Source: Bacillota bacterium (GTDB lineage: Bacteria; Bacillota; Clostridia; Lachnospirales; Lachnospiraceae). Taken from it: 63,920 nucleotides of DNA. Below the pieces are notes generated by a model. The model made no database searches and was not told the origin of the DNA. It was given only the letters and a program-made list of their open reading frames with translations. Both the position numbers and the translations under genes were made by a program. Below are positions 45,591 to 53,255 of this stretch, piece by piece. Position 1 is the first letter of the stretch. Each line of letters starts with the position of its first letter. The stretch spans positions 1 to 63,920 of the forward strand of contig JAEYJO010000034.1 of assembly GCA_023408815.1 (NCBI GenBank), given 5' to 3'.

Positions 45591-45673
45591 TACCATCAAT
45601 TGACAAGGTCACACACGGTCGGAGAAAGGCAAATTTTTCTTCCTTCCGCGTTAGACCTTTTCAAATGATGGTA
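45591..45673 (+). repeat. Long imperfect inverted repeat between binding protein and permease
   Basis: Arms 45591-45610 and 45654-45673 pair at 18 of 20 positions. The 43-nt interior can form a second stem, CGGAGAAAG with CTTCCTTCCG. It starts 49 nt after the binding-protein stop and ends 17 nt before the permease start. It is a plausible mRNA stabilising or attenuating structure, or a small mobile-element remnant. Confidence 0.75.
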
Positions 45674-45690
45674 ATTAGGATGAAAATATT

Positions 45691-46674
45691 ATGAGCAAAT
45701 TAAGATTTATTACAAAACGGCTGCTTCAGTGTCTTGTTTCCCTGGTGGTGCTGTCTTTTGTTATTTTTTCACTGCTTTATATAGCCCCCGGTGACCCTGC
45801 CCGCGCCCTTGTGGGGGCGAAAAAAGTCACTCCCGAGTTGTTAAACCAAATCCGCGAGCAGTACCATTTAAATGATCCCTTTCTTTCCCAGTATACAAGG
45901 TGGGTTAAGGATGCTCTTTCGCTTGATTTCGGCAACTCAATAAAGGCGGGATACCCTGTTATCGACTATATAGCCTCCCACGCTGCCGTTACCTTTCAAC
46001 TCGTTGGGTTATCTTTGCTGTTCAGCATAATAATCGGCGTTGGACTGGGTGTGGTGTCGGCGCGCAGAAAAGGCAGGCTTATTGATAAAATAATCGACAT
46101 TTCATCTTTAATCGGCACTTGCTCGCCCAGCTTTGCGTTAGGGTTGGTGCTGCTCTATTTTTTTTCCTATAAGTTCGGCATTTTTCCAATGTATGGCATA
46201 GGTGATGAGAGTAATCTTATCGATGTTCTGTGGCACTTAGTTTTACCTGCAATCACACTTACGATAGGAGTCGCCGCCTTGCTTATTAAAATAACCCGCT
46301 CTGCTATGTTAAAGGAAGTATCCAGTGACTACACCGTATTTATGCGTGCACGGGCAATCCCCACAAAAAAGATAGTGCTCTCTCAGCTTAAAAACGCCTC
46401 ATCTCCCGTTTTAACAAGCACGGGGCTGGTGCTCGCAAGCCTTTTCGGCTCCACCGTTTTGATTGAAAATGTCTTTGCAATTCCCGGACTTGGCGAGCTG
46501 TTAACCAAATCGGTTACCTTCCGAGATGTTCCCGTTGTTCAGTTTATCGCCCTTATGTTGGCGGTAATAATTTGTCTTACATCGGCATTTGTTGATATTT
46601 TAGTTTATCTTTTCAATCCAATTACCCACAGAGCACAAAGTGGCAATAAAAAAGCGGCAAAGGGGGAAATTTGA
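45691..46674 (+). CDS. ABC transporter permease, DppB type
   Basis: A 327-residue membrane permease of the peptide/nickel importer family with about six segments. The N-terminus ITKRLLQCLVSLVVLSFVIF and the region YIAPGDPARALVGAKKVTP are typical. The EAA-type loop is DYTVFMRARAIPTKKIVLSQ. Second gene of the operon. Confidence 0.95.
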   Translation: MSKLRFITKRLLQCLVSLVVLSFVIFSLLYIAPGDPARALVGAKKVTPELLNQIREQYHLNDPFLSQYTRWVKDALSLDFGNSIKAGYPVIDYIASHAAVTFQLVGLSLLFSIIIGVGLGVVSARRKGRLIDKIIDISSLIGTCSPSFALGLVLLYFFSYKFGIFPMYGIGDESNLIDVLWHLVLPAITLTIGVAALLIKITRSAMLKEVSSDYTVFMRARAIPTKKIVLSQLKNASSPVLTSTGLVLASLFGSTVLIENVFAIPGLGELLTKSVTFRDVPVVQFIALMLAVIICLTSAFVDILVYLFNPITHRAQSGNKKAAKGEI

Positions 46675-46675
46675 T

Positions 46676-47512
46676 ATGAAAAAAACTTTAAAATATGAAA
46701 AGTTAAAGATACCTCCTGCCAGAATAATTTTATCAGGCTTGTTTTTGTTTATAATCTTCTTATGGATTATTCTTCCCTCGCTTTTTGCTCCCGATGCCTT
46801 AAGTCTGGATATTAATAATACCAAACTGCCCGTCGGCTCAGAAGGTCATCTCCTCGGTACCGATGCATTGGGGCGTGATGTGCTAAAACTTCTCATTGCG
46901 GGTGCCGGAAGTGCAATGATAGGACCGGTGTGTATTGCGTTGGGCTCCCTTGTTATAGGACTGGTTCTGGGAAGTACAGCAGGTTGGTTTGGAGGATTTT
47001 GGGATAAAATCGTATCAGCTTATGCGGATTTAACTCTTTCTATGCCGTCAATGCTGCTGGCTATTGTTGCGGCTGCCATTATCGGCGGGGGTTACTGGGT
47101 AAGCGTTTTGGTTATGATTATTTTGTATTCTCCCTTCGATATCCGTTTGGTACGCTCTGCGGTAATACAGCAAAGTTGCAAACCCTACATCGAATCGGCA
47201 AAAATGCTTAATCTAAGTGCTGTTAATATTTTAGCAAAACACATTTTCCCCAATATCGCGATGGTAGTGCTGGTTAATTTCTTTTTAAACATAGCATACG
47301 GTTTAATGAGTATGTCGTCCCTGTCATTTCTGGGGCTTGGAGTAGGACCGAAGGAAGCCGATTGGGGACGGCAGCTTTCCGACGGGCGCGAGTTGCTGTC
47401 ACAGAATCCCGCCGTGTCCCTCTCTGCGGGTATCGTAATAATTTTAACAGCTGTTTCTATTAATCTTATAGGCAGCTATCTTCTTGAAAGGAGCGGTTTA
47501 GATGACATTTAA
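46676..47512 (+). CDS. ABC transporter permease, DppC type
   Basis: A 278-residue permease and partner of the DppB-type subunit. LLGTDALGRDVLKLLIAGAG and the EAA-like YIESAKMLNLSAVNILAKHI are characteristic. The ATG at 46676 immediately follows the upstream stop; a start further 5' lies inside that gene. It overlaps the ATPase gene by 11 nt. Confidence 0.95.
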   Translation: MKKTLKYEKLKIPPARIILSGLFLFIIFLWIILPSLFAPDALSLDINNTKLPVGSEGHLLGTDALGRDVLKLLIAGAGSAMIGPVCIALGSLVIGLVLGSTAGWFGGFWDKIVSAYADLTLSMPSMLLAIVAAAIIGGGYWVSVLVMIILYSPFDIRLVRSAVIQQSCKPYIESAKMLNLSAVNILAKHIFPNIAMVVLVNFFLNIAYGLMSMSSLSFLGLGVGPKEADWGRQLSDGRELLSQNPAVSLSAGIVIILTAVSINLIGSYLLERSGLDDI

Positions 47513-49076
47513 TCCAGTACAGCCCTCCGAAAATAAAGTTCAAAAAATAGATGACGAGGCTACAATTAAAATAAGCATCAGCGATCTAAGGGTGCAAATC
47601 GGCAGCAGCGAAATACTAAAAGGTATAGATTTTAAGCTGGAAGGTAACGAAAGTGTCGGCATTGTCGGGCAATCGGGTTCGGGCAAAACAATGATGATGC
47701 GCTCCCTCATCGGGCTGCTTCCAGATCAGGCAAAGCAGGCGGGAGATTATAGAATAGACGAACAAAAATTTAATCTTAACGCTAGTGAAAGGCAGTGGGG
47801 AAAAATAAGGGGCAGCGGCATAGGTATGGTTATGCAAGACCCTTTTACCGCCCTTGATCCTCTAAAAAAGTGCGGCAAACAAATTACGGACGGCGTCCCC
47901 AATGATAAAAAGTCTGTCTTTGATATTGTGTCCGCCCTGGAGGAAGTCGGCTTGCCAAAAGAAGTCGCCGACAGATACCCTTTTGAATTATCGGGCGGTC
48001 AACGGCAGAGAATAGTAATCGCCGCATCCCTTGCAACCCAGCCCCGTCTGCTGATAGCTGACGAAGCGACCACCGCGTTGGATGTAATAACCCAAAAGGA
48101 AATTCTCGACCTTATCGATCATATTCGCAGCGTTCGCACGATGCCTCTAATCATAATCACCCACAATATACGCCTTGCAAAAACAAGATGCGACCGTGTA
48201 CTGGTTATGGAAAACGGCAAAATTGTAGAAGAAGGCACAGCAAAAAAAATAACCGAACAACCCCGTTCGGAAGCGGCAAAAACACTAATCGAAGCCGACC
48301 GTTTTTTGCAGATAAGATCCTTTTCCGAATCTCATTCAGGCGGCGATACCCTGCTTAGAGCAGTTAATTTAAACAAGAGGTTCGGCAGCGTTAATGCACT
48401 TATTGATGTTACTATTGACGTACGTGCCGGCGAATGCGTCGGAATAGTAGGGCAGTCAGGATCGGGCAAAACGACATTGGCGCGATGTCTTGTCGGCTTA
48501 ACCAAGGCTGATTCCGGGTCGGTTAAATATTTCGGAAAGAACCGTACTCAGATAGTCTTCCAAGATCCCTACTCATCGCTTAATCCTGCCCATAAAGTGC
48601 GATATATTTTAGAATCTGCGCTGAAAGCATCAAACAGACCGCTTAGCGAGCTTGAAGAATTGATATCTCTAGCCGAAGTACCCGTAGAACTCCTGGATCG
48701 AAAGCCTGCCAAATTATCAGGCGGACAGAGACAAAGAGTAGCAATTGCGCATGCCTTAGCTCCCCGTCCCGATTTGTTAATATGCGATGAATCTGTGTCG
48801 GCACTGGATGTAGTCGTTCAGAACCAGATACTGAATATGCTCGAAAAGCTCCGTCATGAACGCCACCTTGCCGTGCTCTTTATCACTCATGATTTATCAG
48901 TTTTACGTATGATTGCGGAGAGGGTATATGTCATGAATGAGGGGCGTATAGTTGAACACGGCACAGCCCGGAAAATTTTTGAATCGCCAAAAAACGGCTA
49001 TACAAGGGCATTAATAGAAGCGGCGGCTTTCGGCAGCAGCGAATACACCTTAGGCGAACTCGGACATTTTATATAA
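47502..49076 (+). CDS. Fused double ABC ATPase (DppD-DppF type)
   Basis: A 524-residue protein with two complete nucleotide-binding domains. The first has GQSGSGKTMMM, LSGGQRQRIVIAA and LLIADEATTALD. The second has GQSGSGKTTLA, LSGGQRQRVAIAH and LLICDESVSALD. Each corresponds to one of the usually separate DppD and DppF subunits. The fusion supplies both ATPases for the two permeases upstream. Its start overlaps the DppC-type gene. Confidence 0.95.
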   Translation: MTFNPVQPSENKVQKIDDEATIKISISDLRVQIGSSEILKGIDFKLEGNESVGIVGQSGSGKTMMMRSLIGLLPDQAKQAGDYRIDEQKFNLNASERQWGKIRGSGIGMVMQDPFTALDPLKKCGKQITDGVPNDKKSVFDIVSALEEVGLPKEVADRYPFELSGGQRQRIVIAASLATQPRLLIADEATTALDVITQKEILDLIDHIRSVRTMPLIIITHNIRLAKTRCDRVLVMENGKIVEEGTAKKITEQPRSEAAKTLIEADRFLQIRSFSESHSGGDTLLRAVNLNKRFGSVNALIDVTIDVRAGECVGIVGQSGSGKTTLARCLVGLTKADSGSVKYFGKNRTQIVFQDPYSSLNPAHKVRYILESALKASNRPLSELEELISLAEVPVELLDRKPAKLSGGQRQRVAIAHALAPRPDLLICDESVSALDVVVQNQILNMLEKLRHERHLAVLFITHDLSVLRMIAERVYVMNEGRIVEHGTARKIFESPKNGYTRALIEAAAFGSSEYTLGELGHFI

Positions 49077-49189
49077 ATCGTTTAGAAAGTTCTTTTTCGA
49101 TACAGCTTGTACCCATCAAAGATTTTAGGTATGATTAAGTATAAGAAAAACGGTAAATATAAAAGGGAAAGAGAAAAAGGAGGTATTTT

Positions 49190-50377
49190 ATGGGAAAGAA
49201 GCTAACCGATAAAGTAAGCTGGGTAGGAAAAACGGACTGGGAGCTTATGAAGTTCCACGGAGATGAATATTCCACCCGGAGGGGTTCTTCCTACAATTCT
49301 TATTTGATCAGAGACCAAAAAAACGTACTGATAGATACGGTATGGCAGCCCTATGACAAAGAGTTCGTAGCCCGATTAAAACAGGAAATCGATTTAAAGA
49401 AAATTGACTATATTATTCTAAATCACAGTGAAATCGACCATAGCGGCGCATTGCCCGAATTGATGAGGGAGATTCCTGATACACCCATTTATTGTACGGC
49501 GAACGGTGTAAAAATAATAAAGGGTCATTATCACCAGGAATGGAATTTCGTGACTGTTAAGACAGGGGATTCTCTGGATCTTGGTGAAAGCAAGCTGGTT
49601 TTCGTGGAAGCGCCCATGCTTCATTGGCCGGACAGCATGATGACTTATATGACCGGAGAAAATATTCTTTTCAGCAACGATGCTTTCGGACAGCATTATG
49701 CGACAGAATCTCTGTATAACGATGCTGTGGATGAGGCAGAGCTTTTTGCGGAGGCACTGAAATATTATGCAAATATCCTTACCCCCTTTAGTTCCCTTGT
49801 TATGAAGAAAATCAAAGAGGTTTTAGCTCTTAACCTTCCGGTAGATATGATTTGTACAAGCCATGGAGTAATCTGGAAAGATAATCCGGCTCAGGTTATT
49901 GAGAACTATCTAAAGTGGGCGGATAACTATCAGGAAAATCAGGTTACGCTCGTATACGATACCATGTGGAATTCTACCCGTAAAATGGCGGAAGCCATAG
50001 CAGAGGGCATTCGTCAGACCGATTCTTCCATAACGGTCAAACTGATGAATGCTGCTAAGGAGGACAAGAACGATATTATTACCGAGGTATTCCGCTCCAA
50101 AGCCGTTCTTACAGGCTCCTCCACTATTAACAACGGTCTGCTCTTTTCTATGGGCGGTATTCTCGAGATGATGAAGGGACTTAAATTTAAAAATAAAAAA
50201 GCCGCAGCTTTTGGAAGCTACGGCTGGAGCGGCGAATCGGTGAAGCAATTGACAAAGTTCCTCGGTGAAGGCGGCTTTGAAGTCGTCAATGACGGCCTGC
50301 GCCTGCTCTGGGTGCCGGATGAGGAGGGTATTACCTCATGTGTGGAATATGGCAGACAATTCGCTAAGGCACTTTAA
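49190..50377 (+). CDS. Flavodiiron protein (A-type flavoprotein, FprA family)
   Basis: A 395-residue enzyme that reduces O2 to water or NO to N2O, protecting anaerobes. The N-terminal beta-lactamase-like domain carries the di-iron ligands in NHSEIDHSG, His in LHWPDS, the Asp in SNDAFG and His in SHGVIW. The C-terminal flavodoxin domain (about 250-395) binds FMN near TMWNSTRKMA. There is no rubredoxin domain, so electrons probably come from a separate rubredoxin. The ATG follows AAAGGAGG. Confidence 0.96.
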   Translation: MGKKLTDKVSWVGKTDWELMKFHGDEYSTRRGSSYNSYLIRDQKNVLIDTVWQPYDKEFVARLKQEIDLKKIDYIILNHSEIDHSGALPELMREIPDTPIYCTANGVKIIKGHYHQEWNFVTVKTGDSLDLGESKLVFVEAPMLHWPDSMMTYMTGENILFSNDAFGQHYATESLYNDAVDEAELFAEALKYYANILTPFSSLVMKKIKEVLALNLPVDMICTSHGVIWKDNPAQVIENYLKWADNYQENQVTLVYDTMWNSTRKMAEAIAEGIRQTDSSITVKLMNAAKEDKNDIITEVFRSKAVLTGSSTINNGLLFSMGGILEMMKGLKFKNKKAAAFGSYGWSGESVKQLTKFLGEGGFEVVNDGLRLLWVPDEEGITSCVEYGRQFAKAL

Positions 50378-50378
50378 T

Positions 50379-52454
50379 TTATTCCAGTAAATTTCCCATG
50401 CTCTTTACGCTTACGGCCAGCGTGGAGGTGTTGTGCAGCAGCGCAGAAGTTGCGGGCTGCAGGATGCCTCCTGCTCCCAGAGCGATCAATCCGGAGTTAA
50501 AACCGACGATGAAACGATAGTTCGTGCCGATGCGCTTCATCAGGCTGTCGCTGAGCAGCTTTAAGGTGACCACTCCAAAGAGGTTATCCTCTCCGATAAT
50601 AATGTCTGCGATCTCCCTGGCAATTTCTGCTCCGTCGCTGATAGCTATTCCTGCGTCTGCGGCAGATAGGGCAGGGGAATCATTGATACCGTCTCCTACC
50701 ATGATCACCTTTTTCCCTTCTGCTTTCTCTTTTTCTACATATTTCGCTTTGTCTTCAGGAAGAACTTCCGAATAGTATTCGTCTACACCCACCTTTTTCG
50801 CGATAGAAGCAGCAGCACGCTCGTTATCTCCGGTCATCATGACTATTTTACTTATTCCGGCTTTTCTCAAGGAATTAATGATTCCCTCAGCCTCTTCTCT
50901 CAAAGGGTCCTCTATGCAGATGACTCCTGCCAGCCTATTGTCTATAGCGAGGTACAAGTGAGACTGTTCTCCGGGCAGATTATGAAACTTTTCTATCGTG
51001 CCTTCAGGAAGTTTGCAGCCTTCATCCTCAAATACGAAGTGGTGGCTGCCGATAATCGCTTTTTTATCTCCTATAAAAGTAGAAATGCCGTGCGCGACGA
51101 TATAATCTACCCTGGAGTGTATTTCTTCGTGTTCCAGATTCTTTTCTCTGGCGGCGTTCACCACAGCTTTAGCCATAGAATGAGGAAAATGCTCTTCCAT
51201 GCATGCAGCCATCCGAAGCAGTTCGTCGGGAGAGTCTCCGTTGAAAGAAACCACGTTGATAACCGAGGGCTGGGCTTTGGTCAGGGTACCGGTCTTATCG
51301 AAGACAATGGTATCTGCCTGCGCTATGGCCTCAAGATATTTTCCTCCTTTTACTGTGATATTGTAAAGGCTGGCTTCACGGATAGCCGACAGAACTGATA
51401 TCGGCATACAAAGTTTCAAGGCGCAGGAAAAGTCTACCATCAGTATTGCCAGTGCCTTTGTCACATTTCTCGTTAAAAGGTAGGTGAGAGCGGTACCGCC
51501 CAGAGTATAAGGCACCAGCTTGTCTGCCAGATGAGCGGCTTTGCTTTCCAAAGAAGATTTTAATTTTTCCGATTCTTCAATCATTGTTACTATTTTTTGG
51601 AATTTGGTAGTGTTCTTCGTTTCTTTTACCGTAATGGTAAGCTCTCCTTCTTCTACTACAGTTCCCGCATATACATAGCTGTCTTTACATTTTCTTACCG
51701 GCACGGATTCTCCGGTAAGGGAAGCTTGATTCACCATCGCGTCTCCCGCAAAAACCTCTCCGTCAAAAGGAACCACATTTCCCATATGGACCAGAACCTT
51801 ATCTTCCGCTTCGATTTCCGTGGATGGAACCAATATTTCCTGTCCGTTTCTTACGAGCCAGACTTTGTCGATATTAAGAGCCATGCTTCTGGCAAGGTCT
51901 CCTACCGACTTTTTATGAGTCCATTCCTCCAGAAGCTCACCAATTCCCAGGAGAAACATAATCGAGCCGGCAGTTTGTATGTCGTTTCGTAAGACAGATA
52001 CCCCGATAGCTGCGGCATCCAGAACCGATACCTCGACTTTTCCTCTGGAAAGAGATTTTACACCTTCATATATGTATTTTAGCGACTTAATTCCTGTATA
52101 GAATACCTTAAGAGGATAAGGAAGAAACAGCTTTCTTCCGTAATAGAAGACTACCATATTGATCAGTCTTTCCTGATATTTGGCATTTAACTCTCTTCCT
52201 GAATTTTCTAAAACACTCGGAGGAACCGCTATTTTTTCATAATGGAAATCTTTAAGCGCCCTTATCATATCCTCTCTTGAGCCTACATAGGAAATAGCCG
52301 CGCCGCCTGTTCTGTCATATACTCGGGCATAAGTGACATTTTTTAAATTGTGCAGATAATATAGCAGGGTATCTGCTTGTTCATATGTCATTTTATTGGC
52401 ATGGCCATGAATTCGCATACGACCTTTTATCTCATGTTTAATTATAAACTTCAA
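50379..52454 (-). CDS. Heavy-metal P-type ATPase (P1B-like)
   Basis: A 691-residue metal-transporting ATPase. It has an actuator motif TGES, the phosphorylation site DKTGTLT and the hinge GDGINDSPAL. The N-terminal ~75 residues resemble a metal-binding-type domain but lack CxxC. The membrane motif before the P domain is FSCALKLCMP rather than CPC, so the metal cannot be inferred. The HP-locus equivalent is FPHSMAKAV. The start is TTG at 52454, 7 nt after AAAGGAG. It ends 1 bp from the convergent flavodiiron gene. Confidence 0.92.
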   Translation of the reverse strand: MKFIIKHEIKGRMRIHGHANKMTYEQADTLLYYLHNLKNVTYARVYDRTGGAAISYVGSREDMIRALKDFHYEKIAVPPSVLENSGRELNAKYQERLINMVVFYYGRKLFLPYPLKVFYTGIKSLKYIYEGVKSLSRGKVEVSVLDAAAIGVSVLRNDIQTAGSIMFLLGIGELLEEWTHKKSVGDLARSMALNIDKVWLVRNGQEILVPSTEIEAEDKVLVHMGNVVPFDGEVFAGDAMVNQASLTGESVPVRKCKDSYVYAGTVVEEGELTITVKETKNTTKFQKIVTMIEESEKLKSSLESKAAHLADKLVPYTLGGTALTYLLTRNVTKALAILMVDFSCALKLCMPISVLSAIREASLYNITVKGGKYLEAIAQADTIVFDKTGTLTKAQPSVINVVSFNGDSPDELLRMAACMEEHFPHSMAKAVVNAAREKNLEHEEIHSRVDYIVAHGISTFIGDKKAIIGSHHFVFEDEGCKLPEGTIEKFHNLPGEQSHLYLAIDNRLAGVICIEDPLREEAEGIINSLRKAGISKIVMMTGDNERAAASIAKKVGVDEYYSEVLPEDKAKYVEKEKAEGKKVIMVGDGINDSPALSAADAGIAISDGAEIAREIADIIIGEDNLFGVVTLKLLSDSLMKRIGTNYRFIVGFNSGLIALGAGGILQPATSALLHNTSTLAVSVKSMGNLLE

Positions 52455-52467
52455 TGTATTCTCCTTT

Positions 52468-52500
52468 CAAAAAAACACCTACAGAAGCTCTGTAGGCGTT
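52468..52500 (-). terminator. Terminator/attenuator just upstream of the P-type ATPase
   Basis: Arms 52474-52485 and 52489-52500 form a 12-bp stem with a 3-nt loop. Its only imperfection is a U-G pair on the minus-strand RNA. It is followed on that strand by about T7 (52475-52469), immediately before the ATPase ribosome binding site. It could limit read-through from the DUF6110 gene. Confidence 0.8.
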
Positions 52501-52535
52501 TATCTGCTTTTACTATTCCGTCGCAGCCCTTAGGT

Positions 52536-52805
52536 TTATTCTTCGTCGTCGGCAATTTCTTCTCCGGACGTTCTGTCTTCATTTATCTGTTTAGCCTCGG
52601 CTAGAATGTCCTCAGCATTCTCCTGAACGGTGGTAACTGTGTTCATCACACATTCCTTTGCCCGTAAAACTGCAGCCGTACAATTTGTATATACTTTCTT
52701 TGCATCTTTGCTCGAGAGTATTTTAATACCGGCAGTCCCGAATAAAATTCCAGCCGCAAAAATTCCCGTCTTTTTCGCATCAATTTTTTTAAAGCATTCG
52801 AGCAT
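52536..52805 (-). CDS. DUF6110 family small protein
   Basis: An 89-residue protein. The N-terminal hydrophobic glycine-rich segment FAAGILFGTAGIKIL is followed by SSKDAKKVYTNCTAAVLRAK, a helical stretch and an acidic tail. This matches my memory of DUF6110, which often lies next to metal P-type ATPases. Function unknown; an accessory role at the membrane is a guess from position. The ATG at 52805 follows GAGGAGGT. Confidence 0.8.
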   Translation of the reverse strand: MLECFKKIDAKKTGIFAAGILFGTAGIKILSSKDAKKVYTNCTAAVLRAKECVMNTVTTVQENAEDILAEAKQINEDRTSGEEIADDEE

Positions 52806-52829
52806 TGTTAAATACCTCCTCTTTCGTAG

Positions 52830-52910
52830 TTATTTGTGTTCATATCCGGTGTATATTGTCATTATGAGGCAGAAGACCATCGCCCACGCCCAATATTTAT
52901 GGTGCTTCAT
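52830..52910 (-). CDS. 26-residue membrane microprotein upstream of DUF6110
   Basis: ATG at 52910 to TAA at 52830. The product begins MKHHKYWAWAMVFCLIM and ends TGYEHK, so it has one short hydrophobic helix with basic ends. AAGGAGGAAGAAAA directly upstream is an excellent ribosome binding site. It is the first ORF before the DUF6110 gene on the same strand, 24 bp away. No other strong start competes in this spacer. I do not know a function; a membrane helper of the ATPase is conceivable. Confidence 0.7.
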   Translation of the reverse strand: MKHHKYWAWAMVFCLIMTIYTGYEHK

Positions 52911-53255
52911 TTTTCTTCCTCCTTAGTAAAATAACAAATTATCGGTATCATTATATTATAACGGGGCGAATTAGAGATTTCCAATAGTTTCCTATTATTG
53001 ATAAATTTTATCATTAATAACTAAAAATTTATTAATTTTCTGACTATTGTCTTACTAATAACTATTATAATAAGAAATTCTCTTATTTTAAGCAATCGAA
53101 AGCTTTCCCTTTTCTTTCATTTTATTGCTTTATGTGGTAATATTTAAGTGTAATAAAAATTTAACAAACTTTTAATATAATAGATTACCGTTTACACAGC
53201 AGCTTAACACTTGCTGTTAGGCTGCGTAAGAACGTGATTGGGGAGAATTATTACA
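52911..53255. other. AT-rich divergent spacer before the DUF6688-like gene
   Basis: 345 bp without a gene. It should contain the minus-strand promoter of the metal-ATPase locus, though I see only a tentative TATAAT-like stretch near 52950-52965. On the plus strand TATAAT lies at 53176-53181, just before the second copy of the 62-bp repeat. Confidence 0.5.
53185..53246 (+). repeat. 62-bp inverted repeat, copy 2 (5' leader hairpin)
   Basis: The partner of 43500-43561. The core hairpin is GCAGCTTAACA, loop CTTGC, TGTTAGGCTGC (53199-53225). The element ends in GGGGAGA, which is the ribosome binding site of the next gene. A TATAAT 3 bp upstream would place the transcript start almost exactly at the 5' end of the element, so it would form the whole 5' leader. 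Confidence 0.9.
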
